Source of the DNA: VRUE01 sp963817945
GTDB taxonomy: Bacteria; Actinomycetota; Thermoleophilia; Solirubrobacterales; 70-9
DNA: 64,000 nt
Assembly: GCA_963817945.1 (NCBI GenBank)
Contig: CAWFQH010000003.1
Span: forward strand, 124,001-188,000
Reading direction: 5' to 3'
In this document: positions 8,862 to 17,493 of the stretch, in pieces
Position numbering within the stretch: position 1 is the first letter of the stretch
How the letters are laid out: every line of letters begins with the position of its first letter
Notes under the pieces: model-generated
What the model saw: only the letters and a program-made list of their open reading frames with translations
The model's database searches: none
Told to the model about the DNA's origin: nothing
Program-made: the position numbers and the translations under genes

Positions 8862-9638
8862 TCAGCGCGGGGCCGCAGCCGCGGCCAGCGCGGTCATCGG
8901 CTCAACCTTGGCGCTGGCGAGTCCCCGCACGACGACGGTGTCGAGGGCGACGTAGGTGCCCAGCTGCCGCTGCGCCTCCTCTGCATCGCCGGCGGCGACC
9001 CCGACCGTCCCCTCGGGCTCACCGAGGCGGTCGAAGTGGTTGCGGTAGCCGTCGTGGAGGTCACGGTAGAAGGACTCCTCCTTGGCGAGGCGGGTGGCTG
9101 CTTCCTCGCCGACGGCGGTTCGGACGTAACCGAAGACGGGTGGCGCCTCGCGGCCGGCTTCGCGCGCTCCCTCCTCGACCCGCTGCCGGGCGCCGGCGGC
9201 GAACTCCGGCGTCATCCAGTTGAAGAAGGCGCCGTCGAACTCGGCCCCGGCCAGGGCGCACATCTTCGGTCCCATTGCGGCGAGAACGAGACGGACGCCG
9301 GGCAGGCGCTGGCGCAGCTCCGGCAGCGACTCGCGCATCCGCGTCAGCGGCTTCTCGGAGAAGCCGGCGCCGACACCGAGCCAGAGACGGGTCGGGTCGA
9401 GGTCGAGCCGCTCCAGGTCGGCCGCGATCTGCTGCGGCGGCGTGCGGTCTAGGGCGATCACGGCGACGCCGAGGTCGACCCCGGGTGCAGCGGCGGCGAA
9501 CTCCGCCAGCGTCTCCAACCCTTTGGCGCCGGGATGGTCGTTCGACCACATTGAGGCGTAGCCCAGCTCGGCGCAGCGCTCGGCCAGCGGCCGCGCCACC
9601 TCGGGGTCGAGCCCCGCGGCCACGCCAAAGCCCCTCAT
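8862..9638 (-). CDS. LLM-class (luciferase-like) F420-dependent oxidoreductase
   Basis: A 258-residue bacterial luciferase-like monooxygenase-fold protein. LGYASMWSNDHP near residue 30, the strand pattern of a TIM barrel, and LWLGVGAGFSEKPL near residue 85 match the F420-binding LLM subgroup common in actinobacteria. It would reduce or oxidise an unknown small molecule using reduced F420 or FMN. It is shorter than typical family members (about 290–330), so the barrel is compact. Its ATG overlaps the last base of the stop of the upstream methyltransferase gene, showing an operon with it. The substrate cannot be deduced. Confidence 0.8.
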   Translation of the reverse strand: MRGFGVAAGLDPEVARPLAERCAELGYASMWSNDHPGAKGLETLAEFAAAAPGVDLGVAVIALDRTPPQQIAADLERLDLDPTRLWLGVGAGFSEKPLTRMRESLPELRQRLPGVRLVLAAMGPKMCALAGAEFDGAFFNWMTPEFAAGARQRVEEGAREAGREAPPVFGYVRTAVGEEAATRLAKEESFYRDLHDGYRNHFDRLGEPEGTVGVAAGDAEEAQRQLGTYVALDTVVVRGLASAKVEPMTALAAAAAPR

Positions 9639-11059
9639 CAGGCGCTGCCTCCTCTGCTCTCGCCGAACGCCGAGGAATCAGATATGGACGGCGTTCGGCT
9701 TCCGCGTCCGGGGGCAGCTTGGCGGTCGAACTCCGCGACGCACTCGATGTGCGGCGTCTGCGGGAACATGTCGACCGGCCTCACGCGGCGCAGCCTATAG
9801 CCGGCCTCGACCAGCTGGGCGGCGTTCGGCGCCAGCGTCGTCGGGTTGCAGGAGACGTAGACGATCCGCTTCGCCTCGCACTCCAGCACCCGGCGCACGA
9901 TCTTCTGCGAGAGCCCGGCGCGGGGCGGGTCGATGACGACGACGTCGGCTTTGCCGGCCTGCTCGAGCAACGGTCGCACGCCCGTGCGGGCGCTGCCGGC
10001 GAGGAAGCGGGCGTTGGCGATGCCGTTGCGCTCGGCGTTGCGCTCCGCGTCTGCGATCGCCTCGGGGACAATCTCCACGCCCCAGACCTCGCCGGCGCTG
10101 GCCGCCATCGTCAGCCCGATCGTGCCGATCCCGCAGTAGAGGTCGAAGAGGCGCTCGCTACCGCTGAGCCCGGCGTACTCCGCAGTGACCGCGTACAACC
10201 GCTCCGCCATCTCGGTGTTGGTCTGGAAGAAGGCGCCGTGGGACATCTCGAAGCGCAGGCCGCACAGCTCCTCGGCCAGGAGCTCCTCGCCGAGCACCCC
10301 TGTCGGGCCGTCGCTGCTGCCGGAGTCGTCCCTGACGATCGTGTGCAGGTCGACCGGTGGCTTCGGGAAGCGCGCCGGCGCGGTGACGAGGCGGGTCTGC
10401 AGCTGGCCGGTGCGCCGCCCCTCGCGCACGACGAGGTTGCGCAGGACGCCGCTGCGGGCGCGGCGGTCGTAGGGGGCGACCGCTTCGCGGCGCGCCCACT
10501 CGCGCACCTCGTTGCGGGCCACGTTGCCGCGCTCGGAGGCGAGCAGGCAGTCCTCGACGCCGACGATCAGGTCCCAGCGGCCGCGGGCGTGGAAGCCGAG
10601 GACCGTCTCGCCCTCGCGCTCGCCGAAGGAGTATTCGAGCTTGTTGCGGTAGCGCCACTGCTCCAGCGCCGGCTCGATCGGCTCCAGCTCGAATCCCTCC
10701 AGCTCGCCGATCCGGCGCAACGCCTCCTCGACCTGGGCCTGCTTGTGGACGAGCTGCTGCTCGTAGGCAAGGCCCTGCCAGGGCGCCCCCGGGCAGGGCT
10801 CGCCTTCGTGTGTGCAGCGGTCCGGCACGCGGTCGGCGCCGGGGCGCAGCAGCTCGACCACCCGCGCCTCGGCGAAGCTGCGCTTCGGCTTGGTGACCTC
10901 GGCCCGCACCCGGTCGCCCGGTAGGCCGCCGGAGACGAAGACGACGTAGCCATCGGCGCGGGCGACGCCGCGGCCGCCGAAGGCGAGCGAGTCGATCTCC
11001 AGCTCGAGCTGCTCGCCCCGCTTCGGCCGCGCCGCCGTCTGGCCGGTGGCCTGTGCCAA
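9638..11059 (-). CDS. rlmD: TrmA/RumA-family RNA (uracil-C5)-methyltransferase
   Basis: An RNA m5U methyltransferase of 473 residues that uses S-adenosylmethionine, probably on 23S rRNA. An N-terminal TRAM domain (residues about 15–75) precedes the catalytic Rossmann domain with FDLYCGIGTIGL (motif I), the VIDPPRAGL motif and the nucleophilic Cys in YVSCNPTTLA. The iron–sulfur motif of RumA (C-x6-C-x2-C) is incomplete: the first two cysteines are present in CTHEGEPC, but the third position is Ala. The start is a TTG five bases after the stop of the Lys-rich protein gene, placing it in a three-gene minus-strand operon. Specificity (RlmD-like versus another site) is inferred. Confidence 0.85.
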   Translation of the reverse strand: MAQATGQTAARPKRGEQLELEIDSLAFGGRGVARADGYVVFVSGGLPGDRVRAEVTKPKRSFAEARVVELLRPGADRVPDRCTHEGEPCPGAPWQGLAYEQQLVHKQAQVEEALRRIGELEGFELEPIEPALEQWRYRNKLEYSFGEREGETVLGFHARGRWDLIVGVEDCLLASERGNVARNEVREWARREAVAPYDRRARSGVLRNLVVREGRRTGQLQTRLVTAPARFPKPPVDLHTIVRDDSGSSDGPTGVLGEELLAEELCGLRFEMSHGAFFQTNTEMAERLYAVTAEYAGLSGSERLFDLYCGIGTIGLTMAASAGEVWGVEIVPEAIADAERNAERNGIANARFLAGSARTGVRPLLEQAGKADVVVIDPPRAGLSQKIVRRVLECEAKRIVYVSCNPTTLAPNAAQLVEAGYRLRRVRPVDMFPQTPHIECVAEFDRQAAPGRGSRTPSISDSSAFGESRGGSA

Positions 11060-11063
11060 GGGG

Positions 11064-11480
11064 CTACCCGAGTTTCCTGCGCGCCTGCTTCAGCAGCTTC
11101 TCCAGCTCCTTCAGCATGCCGTCGGTCTGCCGCCGGCCGCGTTTGATCAGGTCGGAGACCATCTTTTCGGCGTCGCCGCGGGTCATCCGGCCGCGCTTGA
11201 CGGCGTCGTCGACGACCTCCTGCAGGCGGTCGCGGCTGAGGGTGACGCTGTGCTCGAGGCTCTCGCGGAACTGCTCGACACTCTTGTCGAGGCCACTGAT
11301 GCCGGCGTTGGAGCGGGACGACGTTTTGCTGCTGCGCGCTTTGGCTTTCGATTTCGACCGCGATTTCGCTTTGGCTTTTTTCGCCGTCGATTTACCGCTG
11401 CCGGCTTTTTTCGACCGCGTCCCGGCTTTCGCTTTCGCTGACGTCTTCGTCGTTTTGCCGGATTCTTTTTTCGCGGCCAT
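11064..11480 (-). CDS. Lys/Ala/Ser-rich protein with phasin-like C-terminal helices
   Basis: A 138-residue protein in two parts. Residues 1–60 are an almost uninterrupted Lys/Ala/Ser/Arg stretch like histone H1 tails. Residues 65–138 are amphipathic helices (LEHSVTLSRDRLQEVVDDAVKRGRMTRGDAEKMVSDLI) resembling the poly-hydroxyalkanoate granule-associated phasin/PhaF-type domain. Proteins of this design bind DNA non-specifically and often help distribute granules or compact the nucleoid; here that is inference. It is the first gene of the minus-strand operon with the methyltransferase and LLM genes. Confidence 0.75.
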   Translation of the reverse strand: MAAKKESGKTTKTSAKAKAGTRSKKAGSGKSTAKKAKAKSRSKSKAKARSSKTSSRSNAGISGLDKSVEQFRESLEHSVTLSRDRLQEVVDDAVKRGRMTRGDAEKMVSDLIKRGRRQTDGMLKELEKLLKQARRKLG

Positions 11481-11522
11481 TCGGTGGTGCCTCCTTGTCG
11501 TCGCTGGACTGGGGTGAGGTGA

Positions 11523-12410
11523 CTATCTCATTCCCGCGCGCCGGAGGTCGCGAAACGTCGCCTCGACCGGGGAGTGGTCGGAGAGGCGCAGGGCAAGGCC
11601 GCCGCTGCGCACCTCGCGCGCCTCCGGCGGCCAGCGGCGTGGTCGCTCGACGATCTCGAGGGCGCGCACGAGCAGGTGGTCGATCGCGTTGGGCGCGGTT
11701 GGCGGCGCCAGCCCGAAGCGCTCGCGCAGCTGCTCGAAGACCGCCGGGCTTGCCTGCGGGCGCAGGTTGAGGTCGCCGCCGAAGAGCAGCGGCGCGTGGC
11801 CCGCCCACTCGATCGCCGCCTCCGCCGCCCGCAGCACGTCCTCGGCGGCGAGGTCGGGCCGGTCGGCGCTGGCGTGGAGGTTGGCGACGCAGAGCTCCGT
11901 GCCGACCCCTGCATCGATCCGGACGAAGCCCATCGTGCGCCGCTCCAGTGGACCGTCGTGGATGACCATCTGTCGCCGCTCGACGATGGCCGGCTCCCGC
12001 TGCGACTTTTCCGCCATATCGACGGCAAAGTCGCACCGGAAGGTGCGACGGACCAGGATCAGGTTGGAGCCGCCCTCGCCGGAGGCGATCAGGTCGGGGT
12101 TGAGGCGGGCGGCTAGCTGGCGCAACGACGAGAGCGAGTTGCGCGAGGTGAGCACGCGGTGCGCTTCGGCATCGCAGGCCTGGGCGAGCGGCGCGGCGAA
12201 ACGCGGCGGGCACTCCTGCAGCAGGGCGACGTCCCAGTCCGTCGCCGCCAGCAGGCCGGCGAACTCGCGCAGCAGTTCGCGGTTGACCTGCACGTGGGTG
12301 CCGTTGCGCTCGGCGATTCGCAGCAGCCGCGAGCGCCAAGTCAGGAGCGCGGGATCGGGTGGGAAATCGCGCCCGTGGAAGAGGTTCCAGCTGATTGCGG
12401 CGATGCGCAC
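11523..12410 (-). CDS. Endonuclease/exonuclease/phosphatase (EEP) family hydrolase
   Basis: A metal-dependent phosphodiesterase fold protein of about 295 residues. Family landmarks in order are ISWNLFHGRDF near the N-terminus, the metal-binding Glu in LLQECPP, LCVANLHAS, FGGDLNLRP and the terminal LSDHSPVEATF, which supplies the catalytic Asp-His. It may act on nucleic acids or phospholipids; there is no signal peptide, so it should be cytoplasmic. The GTG at 12410 is chosen because homology starts at once (RIAAISWNL); the frame is open up to 12482, which would overlap the divergent argF. Only 18 bases separate the two starts. Confidence 0.83.
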   Translation of the reverse strand: MRIAAISWNLFHGRDFPPDPALLTWRSRLLRIAERNGTHVQVNRELLREFAGLLAATDWDVALLQECPPRFAAPLAQACDAEAHRVLTSRNSLSSLRQLAARLNPDLIASGEGGSNLILVRRTFRCDFAVDMAEKSQREPAIVERRQMVIHDGPLERRTMGFVRIDAGVGTELCVANLHASADRPDLAAEDVLRAAEAAIEWAGHAPLLFGGDLNLRPQASPAVFEQLRERFGLAPPTAPNAIDHLLVRALEIVERPRRWPPEAREVRSGGLALRLSDHSPVEATFRDLRRAGMR

Positions 12411-12428
12411 GCGCTTAGTATCCGCGGC

Positions 12429-13313
12429 TTGGACAAGGACTTCCTCACCGCTGAAGAGCTTGGTGCCTTCGAGCTCTCGCAACTGCTCGACCTGGCGCTG
12501 GAGCTGAAAGCCGGCAGGCGCACCGCCGCGGGTGCCGGCGCGCTGGGCGGCCGCAGCGTCGCCCTCGTCTTCGAACGCCCCTCGACGCGGACGCGAATCT
12601 CCTTTGAGGTCGCCGTCGCCGAGCTGGGCGGAACGCCGATCGTTCTCCGCGGCGACGAGCTGCAGCTATCCCGCGGCGAGTCGATCGGCGACACAGCCAG
12701 GGTCCTCTCGCGCTACGTCGACGCGATCGCGATCCGCTCCGGCTCCCACGAGGAGGTGGAGGAGCTGGCGGCGAAGGCGGAGATCGCGGTGGTCAATGCG
12801 CTGACGCCGCGGCACCATCCCTGCCAGGCGCTGGCCGACCTGCTGACCCTGCGCGAGCGCTTCGGCGAGCTCGCCGGCCTGCGCGTCGCCTACGTCGGCG
12901 ACGGCAACAACGTCGCCCGCTCGCTGGCGATCGCCGGCCGACTGGCGGACGTCGAGGTGATCGTCGCGGCCCCGGACGGCTACCAGCTCGAGGACGGCCA
13001 CGGTGCGAGGCTGACCAACGACCCGCGCGACGCCGCCTCGGGCGCCGACGCGATCTACACCGACGTCTGGGTCAGCATGGGCGACGAGGAGGAGGCCGAG
13101 CGCCGCCGCGCCGACCTCGCCCCGTTCAGAGTCGACGCCGATCTGCTCAGCGTCGCCAAAGACAGCGCGGTCGTCCTCCACTGCCTGCCGGCCCACCCCG
13201 GCGAGGAGATCGAGGCCGACGTCCTCTACGGGCCGCGTTCCGCTGTCTGGGACCAGGCCGAGAATCGGCTTCACACCCAGAAGGCCCTGCTGAGCACGCT
13301 GCTCGGCGAGTAG
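12429..13313 (+). CDS. argF: Ornithine carbamoyltransferase
   Basis: This enzyme transfers the carbamoyl group from carbamoyl phosphate to ornithine to give citrulline in arginine biosynthesis. The carbamoyl-phosphate loop FERPSTRTRISFE, the HHPCQALADLLT segment, the ornithine-specific VWVSMGDEEE loop and HCLPAHPGEE are all present, separating it from aspartate carbamoyltransferases. The length of 294 residues is slightly short for the family. The start is most likely TTG at 12429 (LDKDFLTAEEL); no ATG or GTG lies in a sensible place, and the longer frame from 12159 is antisense to the EEP gene. lgt follows after nine bases. Confidence 0.93.
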   Translation: MDKDFLTAEELGAFELSQLLDLALELKAGRRTAAGAGALGGRSVALVFERPSTRTRISFEVAVAELGGTPIVLRGDELQLSRGESIGDTARVLSRYVDAIAIRSGSHEEVEELAAKAEIAVVNALTPRHHPCQALADLLTLRERFGELAGLRVAYVGDGNNVARSLAIAGRLADVEVIVAAPDGYQLEDGHGARLTNDPRDAASGADAIYTDVWVSMGDEEEAERRRADLAPFRVDADLLSVAKDSAVVLHCLPAHPGEEIEADVLYGPRSAVWDQAENRLHTQKALLSTLLGE

Positions 13314-13322
13314 GGAGCGGGT

Positions 13323-14117
13323 TTGTACCCCGAGATCGAGCTCGGCCCGCTGACGATCCAGACCTTTGGTCTGATGTTCGCGCTGGCCTTCCTCGCCGCC
13401 GGCGCCCTGATCGCGAAGCGGCTGAAGGAGCTCGATCTGCCGGTCGACTGGGCCTACGAGATGGGCTTCGCGGCGCTGATCGGCGGCGTCGTCGGCTCAC
13501 GCCTCTACTTCCTGGTCGAAAACTGGGACAGCGTTAGCGACGATCTGCTCGGCAACGTCTTCTCCGGCTCAGGCCTGGTCTGGTACGGCGGCGCCCTCGG
13601 CGGCGCCCTGGCCGTGCTGCTCTGGGCCCGCTACCGGGGCATTCTTGGCCTCGCCCTGCTTGACCTGGCGGCGCCTGCGCTGGCACTCGGCTACGCGATC
13701 GGCCGCATCGGCTGTCAGCTTTCCGGCGACGGCGACTACGGCAGGCCCTGGGACGGGCCGTGGGCGATGGCCTACCCCGACGGCACCGTCCCCACTACCG
13801 AGGAGGTTCACCCGACGCCGATCTACGAGGCGCTGGCGATGGGCTTGGGCGCCTGGATCCTCTGGCAGCTGCGCGACCGCTTTCGCGCCGGTGTCCTCTT
13901 CGCCCTCTACCTGCTCTACGCGGGGGCGGAGCGATTTCTGGTCGAGTTCGTGCGTCGCAACGAGGACGCGGCGCTCGGACTGACGACGGCTCAGCTGGAG
14001 AGCCTTGCGATGATTGCTGCCGGTGTGGTGTGGGTCTACGTCGCGAAGCGCAGATATGGGACCCTGTCGCGTCCCGACGACGAGTCGGCTAATCTTGCGC
14101 AAATTAATTTGAGGTAA
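13323..14117 (+). CDS. lgt: Prolipoprotein diacylglyceryl transferase
   Basis: An integral membrane enzyme that transfers diacylglycerol from phosphatidylglycerol to the lipobox Cys of prolipoproteins. Its 264 residues form about seven transmembrane helices. The Lgt signature around GRIGCQLSGDGDYG and the substrate-binding VGSRLYFLVENW and HPTPIYEAL segments are visible. The TTG at 13323 is taken as the start (YPEIELGPLTIQTFG follows, the usual Lgt beginning). The TAA stop overlaps the ATG of prmC. A client lipoprotein, the TlpA-like protein, is encoded about 10 kb upstream. Confidence 0.95.
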   Translation: MYPEIELGPLTIQTFGLMFALAFLAAGALIAKRLKELDLPVDWAYEMGFAALIGGVVGSRLYFLVENWDSVSDDLLGNVFSGSGLVWYGGALGGALAVLLWARYRGILGLALLDLAAPALALGYAIGRIGCQLSGDGDYGRPWDGPWAMAYPDGTVPTTEEVHPTPIYEALAMGLGAWILWQLRDRFRAGVLFALYLLYAGAERFLVEFVRRNEDAALGLTTAQLESLAMIAAGVVWVYVAKRRYGTLSRPDDESANLAQINLR

Positions 14118-14980
14118 TGGAGGAGGCGAACCAGGTGGGACCAGTGGAGACCGGCAGCGAAGGCGGTGCATCCGCCGCAACCGCGGGCGCGCTGGTCGAC
14201 CGAGCCGCCGAGCGGATCGCCGCCGCCGGCTGCGACGAGCCCCGCACCGACGCCGAGGCGCTGGTCGCCAGCACGCTCGACATCTCCGTCGAGGAGCTGC
14301 GCCGCGACGGCAGCGGCGAGGTCACGCCGGCGCTGGAGAGCCAGATCGAAGCCCTGGTGGCGCGCCGCGCGGATCACGAGCCACTCGCCTACGTGCTCGG
14401 CCGTGCTCCCTTCCGCACGCTGGAGATCGCCGTCGACCCGCGCGTGTTGTGGCCGCGGCGGGAGACCGAGCTGCTGGTCGAGGTCGGGACGGAGCTACCC
14501 GAGGGTGCCCGCGTGCACGAGGTCGGCACCGGCTCGGGCGCGATCGCCCTGGCCCTGATCTCCGAGCGCCCCGACCTGCGGGTCACCGCATCGGACCTCT
14601 CGCCCGAAGCGGTCGAAGCCGCCCGCGAGAACGCCGAGCGGTTGGGGCTGGAGCTGGACGTCTCGGTTGCCGAGGGGCTGCCGGACGGGCTCGAGGACGT
14701 CGACCTGGTGATTGCCAACCTTCCGTACGTCACCGACGAGACCATCTACGAGCGCTCGCCGGAGATCCAGCGCGAGCCGCGGATCGCCGTCACCGGCGAC
14801 TGCGGCGCCGACGGGCTCGGTGTGATCCGCAAGCTCGTCGCCGAAACGCCGAGCGGCTGGCGGATGGCGATGGAGCACGACACCCACCACGGCCCGGCGA
14901 TGCGCGACCTGCTCGGTGATGCGAACACCCTGCGCGACTACATGGGCGGCGAGCGCGTCACCGTCGGCACCGCTCCCTGA
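14117..14980 (+). CDS. prmC: Peptide chain release factor N5-glutamine methyltransferase
   Basis: This enzyme methylates the Gln of the GGQ motif in RF1/RF2, raising termination efficiency. The 287 residues comprise an N-terminal helical domain (about 15–90), PLAYVLGRAPFRTLEI, the SAM-binding EVGTGSGAIALAL (motif I) and NLPYV, the substrate-amide motif where NPPY is usual, so one residue is variant. Its ATG overlaps the lgt stop (TAATG), implying coupled translation. An AT-rich palindromic patch at 14095–14110 lies just upstream within lgt. Confidence 0.92.
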   Translation: MEEANQVGPVETGSEGGASAATAGALVDRAAERIAAAGCDEPRTDAEALVASTLDISVEELRRDGSGEVTPALESQIEALVARRADHEPLAYVLGRAPFRTLEIAVDPRVLWPRRETELLVEVGTELPEGARVHEVGTGSGAIALALISERPDLRVTASDLSPEAVEAARENAERLGLELDVSVAEGLPDGLEDVDLVIANLPYVTDETIYERSPEIQREPRIAVTGDCGADGLGVIRKLVAETPSGWRMAMEHDTHHGPAMRDLLGDANTLRDYMGGERVTVGTAP

Positions 14981-15029
14981 GCGGGCCGCCCTCCGAGCGA
15001 GCGAGTCCGGCACCGAATAGCGTTGGGTC

Positions 15030-16574
15030 ATGGCTGACTCGACTGACGTAGAGGGCGCCGCGGCAGCGGAGTCCACCGATCCAGGCGCGCCGCCGCCCGC
15101 TGCCGGCTCGACCGAGGCGGAGCGGCTGGCGAAGGTCGAACGGCTGCGCGCCGAAGGGATCGATCCCTACCCCTTCTCCTTCCCCGATCGCAACGCGATC
15201 GCCGAGGTTCACGAGGCGCACGATCCCGAGCAGCTCGAGGCGGGCGAGCACACGGACTTCAGCTACCGGATTGCCGGCCGCGTCGTCGGCCAGCGCGGCC
15301 ACGGCAAGACGCTCTTCTTCGACGTCCGCGATCTCTCCGGGACGATCCAGGCCTACGCCCGCGTCGACGCGCTCGGACAGGAGGCGTTCGACCGCATCGC
15401 CGATCTCGATATCGGCGACCTGGTCGGCGTCGAGGGCGACCTCTACGTGACGAAACGGGGGCAGCTGGCCGTCGAGGTGCGCGAGTGCACGCTGCTGGCC
15501 AAGGCGCTGCGCGACCCGCCCGACCTCTTCCACGGCATCTCGGATCCCGAGACGCGCTATCGCCAGCGCGAGCTGGACCTGATGGCGAACGAGGGCTCGC
15601 GCGAGATCTTCGCGATGCGGGCTAAGGTCGTGGCGGCGATCCGCGAATACCTCAACGAACGCGGCTACGTCGAGATGGAAACGCCGATCCTGCAACGGAT
15701 GACCGGTGGCGCCGCGGCGCGACCCTTCAAGACCCACCACAACGCGCTCGACCGGCACCTCTATCTGCGAATCGCGACCGAGCTCTACCTGAAGCGGACG
15801 ATCGTCGGCGGCTTCGAGAACGTCTACGAGCTCGGCAAGTTCTTCCGCAACGAGGGGATGTCGCCGCAGCACAACCCGGAGTTCACGATGCTGGAGTGGT
15901 TCGTTAGCGGCGCCGACTACCACGGCGTCATGGACGTCGCCGAGGGCATCGTCTCGGCGGCGGCCGAACGGGTGCTGGGGACGACCAAGGTCGAGCGCGA
16001 CGGCGAGACGATCGACCTGAAGCCACCCTGGCCGCGCCTGCGGCTGCAGGACCTGCTGAAGGAAGAGACCGGGGTCGACATCACCAAGGCGAGCCGCGAC
16101 GAGCTGGCCGAGATCGCCGGCGACGACGCCGAGCCCGACGACGACTGGGCGGCGCTGGTCGACACCCTGCAGGGCAAGCTGATCGAGCCGAAGCTGATCC
16201 AGCCGACCTTCATCATCGACCTGCCGCTGGCGATCTGGCCTCTGGTCAAGCCGGTGCCGGAGCACCCCGAGCTGCTCGCGGCCGCCTTCGACGGGATCGT
16301 CGCCGGGATGGAGATCACCGGCGGTGGCACCGACGTCAACGACCCGATCGAACAGCGCCGCCACTTCGTCGAACAGCGTGAGCGGCAGGAATCGGGCGCC
16401 GAGCCGACGCCGCACGAGCACGATGAGGAGTTCGTGCGGGCGCTCGAATACGGGATGCTCACCGCCAGCGGCTCCGGTCTCGGCATCGACCGTTTGATGA
16501 TGATCCTCAGCGGTGCCAAGACCCTGCGCGACGTCGTCCTCTTCCCGGCGATGCGCGAGGCGCCGGGCGAGTAG
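15030..16574 (+). CDS. lysS: Lysyl-tRNA synthetase, class II
   Basis: This enzyme charges tRNA-Lys with lysine using ATP. The 514 residues show the N-terminal OB-fold anticodon-binding domain (about 70–175), then the class II catalytic core with motif 1 (YVEMETPIL), motif 2 (FRNEGMSPQHNPEF) and motif 3 (GSGLGIDRLMMIL). Length and domain order are normal. The ATG at 15030 begins a short disordered leader before the OB fold. Its stop abuts the stop of the convergent CDF gene with no bases between them, so terminators must lie inside the opposing genes. Confidence 0.97.
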   Translation: MADSTDVEGAAAAESTDPGAPPPAAGSTEAERLAKVERLRAEGIDPYPFSFPDRNAIAEVHEAHDPEQLEAGEHTDFSYRIAGRVVGQRGHGKTLFFDVRDLSGTIQAYARVDALGQEAFDRIADLDIGDLVGVEGDLYVTKRGQLAVEVRECTLLAKALRDPPDLFHGISDPETRYRQRELDLMANEGSREIFAMRAKVVAAIREYLNERGYVEMETPILQRMTGGAAARPFKTHHNALDRHLYLRIATELYLKRTIVGGFENVYELGKFFRNEGMSPQHNPEFTMLEWFVSGADYHGVMDVAEGIVSAAAERVLGTTKVERDGETIDLKPPWPRLRLQDLLKEETGVDITKASRDELAEIAGDDAEPDDDWAALVDTLQGKLIEPKLIQPTFIIDLPLAIWPLVKPVPEHPELLAAAFDGIVAGMEITGGGTDVNDPIEQRRHFVEQRERQESGAEPTPHEHDEEFVRALEYGMLTASGSGLGIDRLMMILSGAKTLRDVVLFPAMREAPGE

Positions 16575-17468
16575 CTATTCGATCTGCAGCAGGCGCTCGG
16601 GGTCGTGCTCGACCTGCAGGGTCGAGTGCTGGATGCCGTACTCGCGCTCGAGTAGATCGGCCAACTCGAGGCGGGCCCGGTGACACTCGGTGTCGGGGCC
16701 GACGACAACGTGGGCGGCGAGGGCGGGGAACTCGGAGGTGACCTCCCAGACGTGCAGGTCGTGGACCTCAACCACGCCGGGCTGCTCGGCCATGCGGGCG
16801 CCGATCCGCTCCGGGTCGAGCTCCTTGGGCGAGGCCTCGAGGAAGATCCGACCCGATTCGCGCAGTAGGACGTAGGCCGAGCGCAGCATCAGCGCCGCCA
16901 CGAGAAGCGAGGCGATCGGGTCGGCGCGGTCGAAGCCGGTGAGGACGATGACGGCGGCGGCGACCGCCGTGCCGATGAAGGCGTAGAGGTCGGTGAGCAG
17001 GTGCTGGAAGCTGCCCTCGACGTTGAGGCTCTGCCGGTTGGCGCGGGCGAGAACCGCGGTGGCGGCGAGGTTGACGCCAACCCCCGCCAGGGCGACGACG
17101 AGGACGAGACCGCCGTCGACGCCGGGCGGCTCGATCAGGCGGTGAACGGCCTCGTAGGCGATCAGCGCCGCGAGCACCAGCAGGGTGATGCCGTTGACCT
17201 GGGCGGAGAGGATCTCGACCCGTTTCAGCCCGAAGGTCATCGCCCCACCCGGCGGCCGGCGGGCGAGCCGCAACGCGAGGAGGGAGAGGGCGATCGCGGC
17301 TGCGTCGGTCAGCATGTGCGCCGCGTCGGAGAGCAGCGCCAGCGAGTCGGCGAGGATGCCGGCCACCACCTCGACCGCCATGAAGCCGAGGATCAGCGCC
17401 AGCGCGATCCAAAGCTTGGTCCGGTCGGCGTCGGCCGATGCGTGGCTGTGGCCGTGGTGATGGCTCAT
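16575..17468 (-). CDS. Cation diffusion facilitator (Zn/Co/Cd exporter)
   Basis: A CDF-family proton-coupled metal exporter of 297 residues. A His-rich N-terminus (MSHHHGHSH) precedes six transmembrane helices carrying two metal-site patterns of the HxxxD type: SDAAHMLTDA in helix 2 and FQHLLTDLYAF in helix 5. A cytoplasmic ferredoxin-like domain (about 210–297; VVEVHDLHVWEVTSEF) ends the protein. The His-rich start at 17468 is clearly the true one; upstream in-frame sequence to 17729 is antisense to the SDR gene. Zinc is the most likely substrate by family. Confidence 0.93.
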   Translation of the reverse strand: MSHHHGHSHASADADRTKLWIALALILGFMAVEVVAGILADSLALLSDAAHMLTDAAAIALSLLALRLARRPPGGAMTFGLKRVEILSAQVNGITLLVLAALIAYEAVHRLIEPPGVDGGLVLVVALAGVGVNLAATAVLARANRQSLNVEGSFQHLLTDLYAFIGTAVAAAVIVLTGFDRADPIASLLVAALMLRSAYVLLRESGRIFLEASPKELDPERIGARMAEQPGVVEVHDLHVWEVTSEFPALAAHVVVGPDTECHRARLELADLLEREYGIQHSTLQVEHDPERLLQIE

Positions 17469-17493
17469 CGCACGACCATGCTTACCACGGTGC

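Noticed and set aside
9275..10924. 549-residue plus-strand frame
   Set aside because: It is antisense to the LLM and methyltransferase genes, with no motif and strongly Arg/Ala/Gly-biased composition.
12159..12428. Long N-terminal extension of argF
   Set aside because: It is antisense to the EEP hydrolase gene, has no similarity to ornithine carbamoyltransferases and lacks a plausible start context; TTG at 12429 fits the family N-terminus.
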